Positions 1 through 8,340 of a stretch of DNA of 64,000 nt are shown piece by piece (the stretch's first letter is position 1; every line of letters starts with the position of its first letter). The DNA is from Amycolatopsis albispora (GTDB lineage: Bacteria > Actinomycetota > Actinomycetes > Mycobacteriales > Pseudonocardiaceae), in assembly GCF_003312875.1 (NCBI RefSeq), contig NZ_CP015163.1, forward strand, positions 5,332,001-5,396,000, given 5' to 3'. Position numbers and translations under genes: made by a program. The notes below the pieces were generated by a model. That model did not search any database. It was not told the origin of the DNA and worked only from the letters and a program-made list of their open reading frames with translations.

Positions 1-597
1 CGATTGCGAGCATTTGGCATCGAGGTCGCGGCCCGCAAACCGGCGCAGTCGTTCACACCCGGTGATACCGCGACCGACGCCGCCGTGCTCGGCGAGGCAA
101 CTGACACGCCCGCCGACACGGTGTGCCCGCCACACCGGTGGTACCCGGTACCCCTCGCGCCACCGATGGCCGCCGACACCCTACAACTGGCTCCGATCCT
201 GCTCGACGACCTCGTCGCCGAACTCGACTGGCCCTCAGACGTCGCCATCGGCTTCGTCGAGGGCGCAGGCGGGCTGTGCTCACCAATCGCCCATGACGGC
301 GACACCCTCTCACTGGCGCAGCGGGTGAGACCGGACCTCGTGCTACTGGTCACCGAGCCTGTCCTAGGAGTTGTGTCCCAGGTGCGCCTCGCCGCGCGAG
401 CCCTCACCGGACACGAGGTGCTAGTCGTCCTGAACCGATACGACCCCAGCGACGAGGTGCACCGGCGTAGCCGCGACTGGCTGACAGCCATCGACGCGCT
501 CGCCGTACTCACCAACCACGACCTCGCCGACACCGTTGATTCCGACGCGGCCTGGCGCGCCATCAGCGGCGAGCCCCCCTCGGCACGCAATCCCTGA
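1..597 (+). CDS. BioD-like (dethiobiotin synthetase family) protein, 5' partial
   Basis: The reading frame is open from the first base, so the N-terminus with the P-loop lies outside the window. The visible part begins with an RKPAQSF stretch that corresponds to the KPV segment after the P-loop in dethiobiotin synthetases. It also has VEGAGGLCSPI near window residue 85, matching the family VEGAGG motif, and LVLLVTEPVLGVVSQVRLA, matching the domain's later strand and helix. Known family members close the ureido ring of dethiobiotin with ATP and CO2, or are related MinD/BioD-fold ATPases. No biotin genes are visible nearby, so the true substrate is open. The gene sits at the edge of the mobile region. 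Confidence 0.6.
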   Translation, partial: RLRAFGIEVAARKPAQSFTPGDTATDAAVLGEATDTPADTVCPPHRWYPVPLAPPMAADTLQLAPILLDDLVAELDWPSDVAIGFVEGAGGLCSPIAHDGDTLSLAQRVRPDLVLLVTEPVLGVVSQVRLAARALTGHEVLVVLNRYDPSDEVHRRSRDWLTAIDALAVLTNHDLADTVDSDAAWRAISGEPPSARNP

Positions 598-693
598 CCA
601 CGCCCCTCGGTCACTGACCCGCTTACCCACGTCCTGGACCCGAGCGGTTGGTCAGACCGGGTCAGTTTCACCCGGCAGCGACAGTCACCATGA

Positions 694-1545
694 GTGATCG
701 CGAGAGGTGAGAACTCGACGCGGAACGGTATTGCTCTGCGCCAGCAGGCTCGCCTGAGTCGTGGCGAGGCTGCCAGCAGCGGCCGGCGCACTGTCGACAC
801 CTGGCTTCCGATCCACGACTGGACCGAAACCCAGGTATGGCAACGCATCCATGCGTCAGGTGTGCCGTACCACCCGGCCTACGACCAGGGCATGACCCGC
901 CTGTCGTGCTCCCTCTGTGTGCTCGCCAGCCGCGCGGATCTGGTTCGCGCCGCACAACTACGCCCGGAACTGGCCGCCGAGTACGCGGAGCTGGAAGCCG
1001 AGATCGGGCACCGGTTCCGCAACGACCTGTCCATGGCCGAGATCATCACCGCCGCCGAGCAAGCCGCAACCGCGGGACACACCGAGGAGACAGCCACGAT
1101 CGAGCTCGGCCAGGGCCAACTGTGGTGGCCGAGGTTCGAACGCCAGTCCGACCGCTACGGCACCGTGTTCCTGCTCACCGGTCCGGATGCCGAGGACTAC
1201 GTCTCGTTCGAGAACGCACCCGTCGGCCAACCGGGACGACTCGTCGCCATCGTGGTCGAGACACGTCGCTCCGAGCACTGTGGCGACATAGCGCGGTCCC
1301 TGGCACCCGTCACGCCGACGGTCGGCGAGGAGATCACGCTCGGCGCCGGCACGTTGTTCACCGACACCGATGCCGATCTCGGCATACCCACCGCCGTCGG
1401 CCTCGCGCCGGACGACAACCGGGACGCCGACTGGCTCGACCCACGCGCCTTGTACCGCTGCCACAACCAAACCGTGCGGCTCGAACTCCGCATCAGCAGC
1501 CACACCAACAAGCGCGCACACGACACCAGGCCACGCGCAGCCTGA
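694..1545 (+). pseudogene. 5'-truncated PAPS-reductase-family fragment with unrelated C-terminal extension
   Basis: The first about 115 codons resemble the C-terminal half of actinobacterial phosphoadenosine-phosphosulfate-reductase-like proteins. GRRTVDTWLPIHDW is followed by a YDQGM-RLSCSLCVLAS segment with the conserved Cys pair and then GHRFRNDLSMAEI. The PP-loop N-terminal half is missing, and the frame starts with a GTG in degenerate sequence just after a short ATG frame that stops at once. The last about 150 codons (WWPRFERQSDRYGTVFLL onward) look coding but I do not recognise them. Most likely this is a remnant of an element gene joined to foreign sequence. It belongs to a different subfamily from the PP-loop gene at 25.5 kb. 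Confidence 0.55.
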
Positions 1546-1648
1546 GAGCCGTCGCTGGCGCGGCGAACAAAGTCACAAAGGCCGTCCCTGCTCAATCGCC
1601 ACACGAACCCCACCGCACACGCCGAGTGCGGGAAGAAGGAGAACGTAC

Positions 1649-1911
1649 GTGACCAGGCTGATCGAGTCCGGCTATGACGGGCAGTTCGTCACTGACCAGG
1701 TCGGTCATTCCCACGCGGCGACCACGGCGATCTACACGGCGGTCAGCAGCGACTTCAAAAACCTAAAGGTCCGCGAGCACCTGGACGCGGTGCCGAGGAA
1801 GCCGTGCTGCAACGCGCCTTCGCGATGGCCGAGACGGAGGCGGAGATGGACGACGACTTCAGCGATCACACGTCAGGTGAGCCTGCTGGCCGCCGGAGGA
1901 GGGTGCGATGA
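1649..1911 (+). pseudogene. Tyrosine recombinase C-terminal remnant, frameshifted
   Basis: Starting from a GTG, the frame reads TDQVGHSHAATTAIYTAVSS, which is the box II end of a tyrosine recombinase: GH-S/T with the catalytic His and the IYT with the nucleophile Tyr. Near 1790 the frame breaks. In the next frame the sequence continues AEEAVLQRAFAMAETEAEMDDD and ends at TGA 1909-1911, overlapping the ATG of the XRE gene. The N-terminal and core domains are absent upstream, so only the 3' end of the integrase survives. The coupling to the XRE gene suggests an original recombinase-regulator operon. Confidence 0.65.
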
Positions 1912-2291
1912 ACGCGGTGTCCCGGCAAGGACCAGACGAGCAGAACGACGACGTGCAGGTCCGGCAGCCGCGCTACGAGTGGCGGCTGCGTGAGCTGATG
2001 GCGGTCCGCAAGAACTGGTACACCACCACGAAGCTGATCCCGGAGTTGCGCAAGTACGGCTTCGAGTTCGACCGCAGCTCGATCTACCGGCTCGTCAGCA
2101 CCGAACGTCCGCCGAAGATGCCGATCGAGTTGATCCTGGCCTTGTGCAAGATCCTCGACTGCCGCTTCGAGGACCTGGCGGTGGAGGTCGAGCCGCAATC
2201 GGCCACCGAGGAGCCGGCTCGCCGGGGTCCGCGGCCGGCCGTGCCGGACATGCCGTTGTTGTCCGCGGACTTCTTCGACGCCGAGAGCTGA
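1908..2291 (+). CDS. XRE-family helix-turn-helix regulator
   Basis: A 127-residue protein whose central part (about residues 24-90: WRLRELMAVRKNW, then SSIYRLVS, then ILALCKILDCRFEDL) is a Cro/C1-type HTH domain with the typical 'LCKIL-C...DL' ending. The N-terminal 20 and C-terminal 35 residues are polar and probably disordered. Its ATG overlaps the stop of the integrase remnant (ATGA), and the following zinc-knuckle gene begins within about 25 bp of its stop. It is therefore the middle gene of a three-gene recombinase locus and probably controls that locus. It appears intact while both its neighbours are broken. Confidence 0.8.
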   Translation: MNAVSRQGPDEQNDDVQVRQPRYEWRLRELMAVRKNWYTTTKLIPELRKYGFEFDRSSIYRLVSTERPPKMPIELILALCKILDCRFEDLAVEVEPQSATEEPARRGPRPAVPDMPLLSADFFDAES

Positions 2292-2311
2292 CCGGACACC
2301 GGGTCACGCAC

Positions 2312-3561
2312 GTGGGGAAAGGGCGAGGTGTCTGCGCCAGCTGTGGATGCGACCGATCTCTGGTCGCTAGCGGGCTGTGCCATACCTGCTACCACGCCCG
2401 CCGGGACAAGGAGAGCTGTGTCGGGTGTGGCCGTCTGACCGTTCCGATTGGACGTACGGCGGAGGGGGCGTGGTGCCAGAACTGCAACGGAAAGCGCCGG
2501 GCCGAACCGTGCTCGCTGTGCGGTCGGTCGGGGCGGGTGGCCGCGCGGCGCTACGGGCAGCCGGTGTGTTCGCGGTGTTGGCAGCGCGAGCGGCGCGTCC
2601 CGCTGCCCTGCTCGGTATGCGGGCGGACGATGAAGGCCACGAAGAACAGCCCGCAGGGCCAGGTCTGCTACACCTGCCACCGCAAGACCGTTCCCCGCGA
2701 GCCCTGCTGGATGTGCGGCAAGGTCGTGCTGGCCGCCGCCCACACCGAGGAAGGAGCGTGGTGCGAACGATGCCGCCGGACGCATCTGGCCGAGCCCTGC
2801 TCACGATGCGGCCAGACGGCGCCGGTCACCGTCCGCGACGACGAGAAACGGCCGGTGTGCCGGCGGTGTTGGCAGCGCGGGCATCAACGGCCGCTGCGCC
2901 GGTGCATCGACTGCGGCGAGGACAAGCCTGCGGCTCGGCTCATCGAGGACGGGCCACTGTGCGAGAAGTGCGACAACCGGCGTGCGCCGGAGGTGCTGTG
3001 CCCGCGCTGCGGGAAGACCCGCAAGGTCGGGATTCTGAGCACGGGAGTTTGCCGGGCCTGCGCCCAGCAAGCTGGGCCACGCCAGCCGTGCCACAACTGC
3101 GGCCGGACCAGGTTGGTGGCCTACCGCGACGCCGACGGCGAACCGTGGTGCGACGGCTGCCGCCGCCAGACGCTGGCCGAACCGTGCTCGGGCTGCGGCG
3201 TCCACAAGGTGGTGTGCGCGCGTGACCATAATGGACCGTGGTGCAAAGCGTGCTGGGAAGTGGTGCGGCCCGGTCCGCCGTGTACCGACTGCGGGCAACG
3301 ACCGTCGATGTCCGTGCCAGCTACGGACGGTGTGGCCAGGTGCGTGCCGTGCTACCTGGCCGCCCAGGTCCCCTGCACCCGATGCGGAACCACCGCCCGC
3401 GCCGAACGACATTGGCCGGAGGGCCCGGTCTGCCTGTCCTGTGTGGACGCGGTACGGCTCACACACGAGCACTGCCACTGCTGCGGCCAACTAGCCGCGG
3501 TGTTCCGCCGCGAGCCCGCCGGGCCGTTGTGCCCGGACTGCGCGGGCGTCACCTTCTCCTA
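2312..3561 (+). pseudogene. Zinc-knuckle array protein, 5' part of a gene split by the Tn3 transposon
   Basis: Read from GTG 2312 (a CTG overlapping the XRE stop at 2288 is an alternative). The product is almost entirely a string of CxxC zinc ribbons: CASCG, CVGCGR, CSLCGR, CSVCGR, CWMCGK, CSRCGQ, CIDCGE, CPRCGK, CHNCGR, CSGCG, CTDCGQ, CTRCG, CHCCGQ, CPDCAG, each pairing with a second CxxC about 20 residues on. The stop codon TAG is an insertion artefact: TA comes from the target duplication and G from the transposon. Removing 3562-10532 restores the frame into the 3' part at 10533. The array plausibly binds nucleic acid or partner proteins; its exact role is unknown. Confidence 0.75.
3557..3561. 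repeat. Left target-site duplication TCCTA
   Basis: TCCTA lies directly outside the left inverted repeat. The identical 5 bases lie directly outside the right one (10528-10532). A 5-bp duplication is the known signature of Tn3-family transposition. Confidence 0.95.
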
Positions 3562-3615
3562 GGGGGACCGCCGGGATACGGGAGAAACCTGCCAAGTGGT
3601 CGGGTAGTGCCTGGT
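3562..3615 (+). repeat. Tn3 left terminal inverted repeat, 54 bp
   Basis: Begins GGGGGACCGCCGGGATACGG. It matches the reverse complement of 10474-10527 at 53 of 54 positions; the single difference is G/A at repeat position 37. Confidence 0.95.
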
Positions 3616-3717
3616 AGAGGGCGCTAGAGATCGTTAGAGAGCCCGTGTGACGTGGGTGCGGCGGGTGTTGGTTAGGGTGCGCTGGGTTACGTCCGCTGGC
3701 TGGGCCTGGGGTGCTGG

Positions 3718-6700
3718 GTGGCTTCGATCGATCGGACCGCCTATCCGCGGTTCAAGCGGGTGGTGTCGGTCCGTGAGCTGGCGGAGGCGTTCACGCCGGT
3801 CGCCGGCGAGATTGAGTGGGCTCGGGGGCGGAGTCAGGGCGAGCCGAACTTCCTGGCGTTGGTGGTGCTGCTGAAGTGCTACCAGCGGCTGGGGCATTTC
3901 CCGAAGCTGGCTGACGTGCCGGTGGTGGTGATCAACCATGTCCGGGCCGCGCTGGGCCTGGCCGAGGACGTCCTGGCGGTGCACGAGTCGGATCGGACGT
4001 TGTGTCGCCACCGTGACTACGTCCGTGACCGACTGAATGTGGTCTACAAGCCCGCCGAGGCACGCGCGATCGCCGAGAAAGCGATCCGCAAGGCGGTCAC
4101 CACGAAGGACAACCCGGCCGACCTGATCAACGTCGCGCTGGAGGAGCTGGTCCGGGCACGGCGCGAGCTGCCGGGGTTCACCACGCTGGACAAGATGGTC
4201 TCCGCGATCCGCACCGAGACGAACACCGCGTTGTTCGGGCTGGTCGCGACCCGGCTGGACGCGGCGGACCGGCGGCGGCTCGCGCGGCTGCTGTGGCTGG
4301 ACCCGACATCGCGGCGCAGCGAGTTTGACCGGCTGAAGACGCCGGCGAAGGCGGCGTCGGTGGGAAAGTTCAAGCTTCGCCTGGCCCACCTGCAAGCGCT
4401 GGACGAGCTCGGCGCGACCGAGCAGTGGCTCGACGGCATCCCGGCGACGAAGATCGCGCATTTCGCCGGGGAGGCGCGGGTGACCGACGTCGGCGACATG
4501 CGGGATATCGGCGAGGCGAAGCGGTGGACGTTGCTGGCGAGCCTGATCCACGAGTGCCGGACCACGGCCCGGGACGAGGTCGCGACGATGTTCTGCAAGC
4601 GGATGGCGGTGATCCACAAGAAGGGCAAGGAGCGGCTGGTCGAGCTGCATGAGCAGCACCGCGCCGAGTCCGAGCGGCTGCTGGACGTGTTCGGTGATGT
4701 CCTGGCCGGCGCCCGGGAGGCCACCGCACCAGACAACGACGGCGCGACCGCGCCGGAACCCGCGGCCGCGGTGGCCGAGCGGGCCGGGCGGCTGCTGCTC
4801 AAGACGCTGGCCGACGCGGGCGGGGTGGAGCAGCTCTCGGCAGCGCATGAGGTGGTGTCGGCGCACCACGGCAACAACTACCTGCCGTTGCTGGAGAAGT
4901 TCTACAAGAGCCACCGCTCGGCGCTGTTCACCCTGCTCGACACCCTCGACCTGGAGCCGACCAGCGCGGATCACAGCGTGGCCGACGCGGTGGAGTTCCT
5001 GCGCGCGATCCGGGGCCGCACCGGCGAGTACGTCCCGGAGAAGGTGACCGTCGGGCGTGGGGCGGACGCGGTGACGGTGGCGATCGACATCGACTTCGTC
5101 ACTGAGGCGTGGCGCAAGATCCTGGTGGTGAAGGACCGGCCGGGCAAGCTGGTGCGCCGTCACCTGGAGGTGTGCGTGTTCTCCTACCTCGCCTCCGAGC
5201 TGCGCTCCGGGGACATCGCGGTGGTCGGCGCCGACTCCTACGCCAACCTGCACGCGCAGCTGATGTCCTGGGATGAGTGCGTCCCGCTGGCCGAGCAGTT
5301 CTGCGGCCAGGCCGGGATTCCCTCGGACCCGAAGGAGCTCACGGCGCACTACCGGGCGGCGCTGACCGATATCGCCGCGGTGGTGGACGCCGGGTTCCCG
5401 CACAACACCGACCTGTCCTTCGAGGACGGCCGCCCGGTCCTGCGGCGCCGCAAGGGTGCCGACCGGCGCCCGTCCGCGCTGGCGCTGGAGGAGTCGATTC
5501 ACCAGCGGCTGCCCGAACGCGGGCTGCTGGACATCCTGGCCCGCACCGCGCACCTGGTCGGCTGGCCGCGGCACTTCGGGCCGGCGTCGGGATCGGACCC
5601 GAAGATCCGCGACGCGATGGCCCGCTACGTCCTGACCGTGTTCGCCAACGGCACGCTTCTCGGCCCCGCGCAGGTCGCGCGGCACATGCGTGACCAGGTC
5701 AGCGCGCACGAGCTGTCGATCGCGGCGAACAAGCACACCACTTGCGCCAAGATCGACGCCGCGTCCACCGACGTGATCAACGAGTTCGCGAAGCTCGACG
5801 TCGCCGGGATGTGGGGCGACGGCCGGGTGGTCGCGGTGGACGGCACGCAGGTGGACACGTGGGAGAACAACATCCTCGCCGAGTCCCACATCCGCTACGG
5901 CGGCTACGGCGGGATCGCCTACCGGCACATCTCCGACACCTACATCGCCCTGTTCAGCCACTTCATCCCGTGCGGGGTGTGGGAGGCCGTCTATATCATC
6001 GAAGGGTTGCTGCGCAACGACTCGGAGATCCAGCCCGACACGATCCACGCCGACACCCAAGGCCAGTCCCTGCCTGTTTTCGGGCTCGCCGCGCTGCTCG
6101 GCTTCGACCTGCTCCCGCGCATCCGCAACTGGGCGGATCTGAACTTCTACCGGCCCAGCGCGGACACCGGGTTCGCGCACATCGACTCGCTGTTCGGCGA
6201 CAACGTGATCGACTGGGGCCTGATCGAGACGCATTGGACGGACCTGCTGCGCACCGCGATCTCGATCAGCGAGGGCCGGTTGTCGTCGGTGACGCTGCTG
6301 CGCCGGCTGGGCAACAACTCGCGGAAGAACCGCCTGTACCGGGCGTTCCGGGAGCTGGGCCGGGTCATCCGCACGATCACGCTGCTGCGGTTCCTCGCGG
6401 ACGCGCAGTTGCGGGAGCAGATCACCGCGATCACCAACAAGGCCGAGGCGTTCCACGGGTTCTCCGCGTGGCTGCGTTTCGGCGGGGAGGCGATCGGGCG
6501 TAACGACCCGGACTACCAGGAAAAGATCATCAAGTTCAACGAGCTGCTCGCGAACTGCGTGATCTACTCCAACGCCTGCGACATCACCGCCGCGGCGAAC
6601 GCGCTGGCCTCCGACGGGCACCCGATCGACACCGACGATCTGGCCACGATCTCCCCGTACATCACCCACACCATCCGCCGCTTCGGGGACTGGGTGCTCG

Positions 6701-6816
6701 ATCTGTCGCCGCCTGACGCGGTGCCGGTCACTACGCTGGACCTGGTGCCGGGGGCGCTGTTCCCCGGCGACGCCACCGCGCCGCGCCGGACAAGGGCGCG
6801 CGTCACCGCGAAGTAA
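3718..6816 (+). CDS. tnpA: Tn3-family transposase TnpA
   Basis: A 1,032-residue protein, the normal size for Tn3-class DDE transposases. The N-terminal third carries the DUF4158-like region (RTAYPRFKRVVSVRELAEAF). The C-terminal half carries the catalytic domain: WGDGRVVAVDGTQVDTW with the first Asp, HADTQGQSLPVFGLAALLGF with the second, and the late YRAFRELGRV segment leading to the Glu region. GTG at 3718 is used; it follows the left repeat by about 100 bp. The enzyme binds the 54-bp ends and carries out replicative transposition. The coding frame is uninterrupted. A long opposite-strand open frame over the gene is a composition shadow. Confidence 0.95.
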   Translation: MASIDRTAYPRFKRVVSVRELAEAFTPVAGEIEWARGRSQGEPNFLALVVLLKCYQRLGHFPKLADVPVVVINHVRAALGLAEDVLAVHESDRTLCRHRDYVRDRLNVVYKPAEARAIAEKAIRKAVTTKDNPADLINVALEELVRARRELPGFTTLDKMVSAIRTETNTALFGLVATRLDAADRRRLARLLWLDPTSRRSEFDRLKTPAKAASVGKFKLRLAHLQALDELGATEQWLDGIPATKIAHFAGEARVTDVGDMRDIGEAKRWTLLASLIHECRTTARDEVATMFCKRMAVIHKKGKERLVELHEQHRAESERLLDVFGDVLAGAREATAPDNDGATAPEPAAAVAERAGRLLLKTLADAGGVEQLSAAHEVVSAHHGNNYLPLLEKFYKSHRSALFTLLDTLDLEPTSADHSVADAVEFLRAIRGRTGEYVPEKVTVGRGADAVTVAIDIDFVTEAWRKILVVKDRPGKLVRRHLEVCVFSYLASELRSGDIAVVGADSYANLHAQLMSWDECVPLAEQFCGQAGIPSDPKELTAHYRAALTDIAAVVDAGFPHNTDLSFEDGRPVLRRRKGADRRPSALALEESIHQRLPERGLLDILARTAHLVGWPRHFGPASGSDPKIRDAMARYVLTVFANGTLLGPAQVARHMRDQVSAHELSIAANKHTTCAKIDAASTDVINEFAKLDVAGMWGDGRVVAVDGTQVDTWENNILAESHIRYGGYGGIAYRHISDTYIALFSHFIPCGVWEAVYIIEGLLRNDSEIQPDTIHADTQGQSLPVFGLAALLGFDLLPRIRNWADLNFYRPSADTGFAHIDSLFGDNVIDWGLIETHWTDLLRTAISISEGRLSSVTLLRRLGNNSRKNRLYRAFRELGRVIRTITLLRFLADAQLREQITAITNKAEAFHGFSAWLRFGGEAIGRNDPDYQEKIIKFNELLANCVIYSNACDITAAANALASDGHPIDTDDLATISPYITHTIRRFGDWVLDLSPPDAVPVTTLDLVPGALFPGDATAPRRTRARVTAK

Positions 6817-6825
6817 GGGATCCTG

Positions 6826-6894
6826 ATGACCACCCGTTGGGTCCGCTACGTCGTTCCGGTCATGGTCGAGATCGACTGCGACAACGACTCCATC
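6826..6894 (+). pseudogene. N-terminal fragment of a small transposon cargo gene
   Basis: An ATG 9 bp after the transposase stop, preceded by GGGATC, starts MTTRWVRYVVPVMVEIDCDN. This looks like a genuine small-protein N-terminus that I believe accompanies related actinobacterial transposons. After about residue 23 the sequence loses coding character and runs into the back of the DUF4241 gene, so the gene appears cut by a deletion or insertion. The exact breakpoint (about 6890-6900) is uncertain. Confidence 0.4.
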
Positions 6895-7892
6895 GCGGGC
6901 TGCGCGCAACCCCAATCGCCGGGAAGCGCCCCCTGGGGGAAACTGCCTCGCGCGCGACGCGCATGCGTCTCGCCACTTAGGGCGCGATCCGACGCCCCAA
7001 CCCCGCACGACGAGGTTTCACGTTTCATCGCTGCTCGGGGAGCGGCGTGCCCGGATGTTCGGAGTCGCCGGACTGGCGATCCCGGTGGGGGGGGCCGCAC
7101 TGGAGACCGTTGCACTGGAGACAGTGGCTGTGGCCTGGCCGCATATGGCGGGCGTGGTGGCGTGGTCGAGTCCTCCGGGACGCTTATCGGACCGTTGCCT
7201 GAGGGTGGCTCGTCATTCTCGCTATCGCCATCCCCGGTCAGGATGCAAAAGTCGGTGAGGAAGCAAGCGACCTCGCCGTCGGCGGTGCGCCCAACCCAGG
7301 TTGGATAGTGCCCGTCTCCGCTACCAGAGGGAAACGCCACCGCAAGGGGCCGGTCCCCGTCGTCGGCCAGTGTGGCGGGCGCGGTGCGGTCGGTCTCGCC
7401 GAGGATGTGGATGTCCAGGTTAGATAGCAGCTGGTTGCTGTAGTCGTCGTTCTCGCGCAGCGCCGCGATGTTCGCCGCGTCCACGAAGCCGCCGGCGCCG
7501 CCGTCGACCGGATAGCCGAAGTACTCGTCGTCGCCCAGTTCGGCGGCATCCTGGCCCGCGCACGTCGCCATCTCCCAGGAGGCGGCTGGCTCGTCCCGGA
7601 TCATCAGCCGGGCCGCCGCGACCCACTCCTGCGCATCCTGCTCGTCCGGTTCGCCGAACACGGCGAGCACCAGCACCACCGGATACCGGCCCGGTGGCAC
7701 CTGTTGGACAAACCTGTCCTCGGAGCCGGACATCGACAAGAACATGGCCGGCTCGCCGGCGACGACCCGCCCGGACGGCAGCCACAGCGAGGCGTCCTGC
7801 CGCAGCCGGACGGTGGCGACATCGCCGCGGGACAGTGTGTGATGCGTTCCTGGGGCGAACAGCCATTCGAAATCGGGTGCGGACACCGGCAT
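6846..7892 (-). CDS. DUF4241 domain protein, probable transposon cargo
   Basis: Starts at ATG 7892 with an AGGAG-like site upstream on the minus strand. Residues about 1-215 match DUF4241 proteins: GRYPVVLVLAVFGEPDEQDA, then ARLMIRDEPAASWEMA, GQDAAELGDDEYFGYPVDGG, and the conserved late motif YPTWVGRTADGEVACFLTDF. The family normally ends soon after this motif. Here the frame runs about 130 residues further in proline- and arginine-rich sequence without domain character, probably because the 3' end (about 7230-6850) was replaced. The function of DUF4241 is not established. It lies inside the Tn3 unit between the transposase and the IS110 element. Confidence 0.65.
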   Translation of the reverse strand: MPVSAPDFEWLFAPGTHHTLSRGDVATVRLRQDASLWLPSGRVVAGEPAMFLSMSGSEDRFVQQVPPGRYPVVLVLAVFGEPDEQDAQEWVAAARLMIRDEPAASWEMATCAGQDAAELGDDEYFGYPVDGGAGGFVDAANIAALRENDDYSNQLLSNLDIHILGETDRTAPATLADDGDRPLAVAFPSGSGDGHYPTWVGRTADGEVACFLTDFCILTGDGDSENDEPPSGNGPISVPEDSTTPPRPPYAARPQPLSPVQRSPVRPPPPGSPVRRLRTSGHAAPRAAMKRETSSCGVGASDRALSGETHARRARGSFPQGALPGDWGCAQPAMESLSQSISTMTGTT

Positions 7893-8119
7893 AACTGCTC
7901 CTTCGACGAGTTTCTTCACTGTCCACCGGCGCCGAAGACGGATGACACCTTGGCGACACCTGATGAAGCGATCGTAGCCACCTCTTCTCCCCGGCCTAGC
8001 CATGTCCACCGGCAAATGTCCTAACGGATCCGATCGGATACCTGGAAGGGCACCGGTGTCAGGCTTCGCGCGGCAAGGGACCTGTAGTTTCTCTCATAAA
8101 TGAACCCCCCCCCGTTACC

Positions 8120-8340
8120 TTTTTCGTAGCTCCTGATCAAGGAGTCGTGGTCGCCAGGTCCGGCATGACTGACGCCCCCAGTCGAGCGCATGATCCGGGG
8201 GGTGGTGTCACCGGACCTGGTGGCATCGAGGGACCGCTGATAGGGACACGGCCGCCCGCCGGGCAGGTCTCGTCGTAACGTGGGTGCCGGCCGTCGATGC
8301 CCGACCGGCGACCACCCGCGACGAACGAACGGCAGGACGG
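8120..8340 (+). ncRNA. Candidate IS110 bridge-RNA region upstream of the transposase
   Basis: Known IS110 elements (IS621 is the model) transcribe a structured bridge RNA from the noncoding end beside the recombinase gene. Here the 5' noncoding stretch is about 220 nt. It contains a perfect 10-bp inverted repeat, CCAGGTCCGG at 8154-8163 and CCGGACCTGG at 8211-8220, enclosing a 47-nt internal loop. That is the stem-and-internal-loop layout expected of a target- or donor-binding hairpin. The assignment is inferred from position and structure only. Confidence 0.45.

Noticed and set aside
3634..7008. A 1,124-codon open frame on the minus strand opposite the Tn3 transposase
   Set aside because: It mirrors the transposase with Arg/Pro/Gly-rich, motif-free sequence and is explained by the high third-position GC of the real gene.
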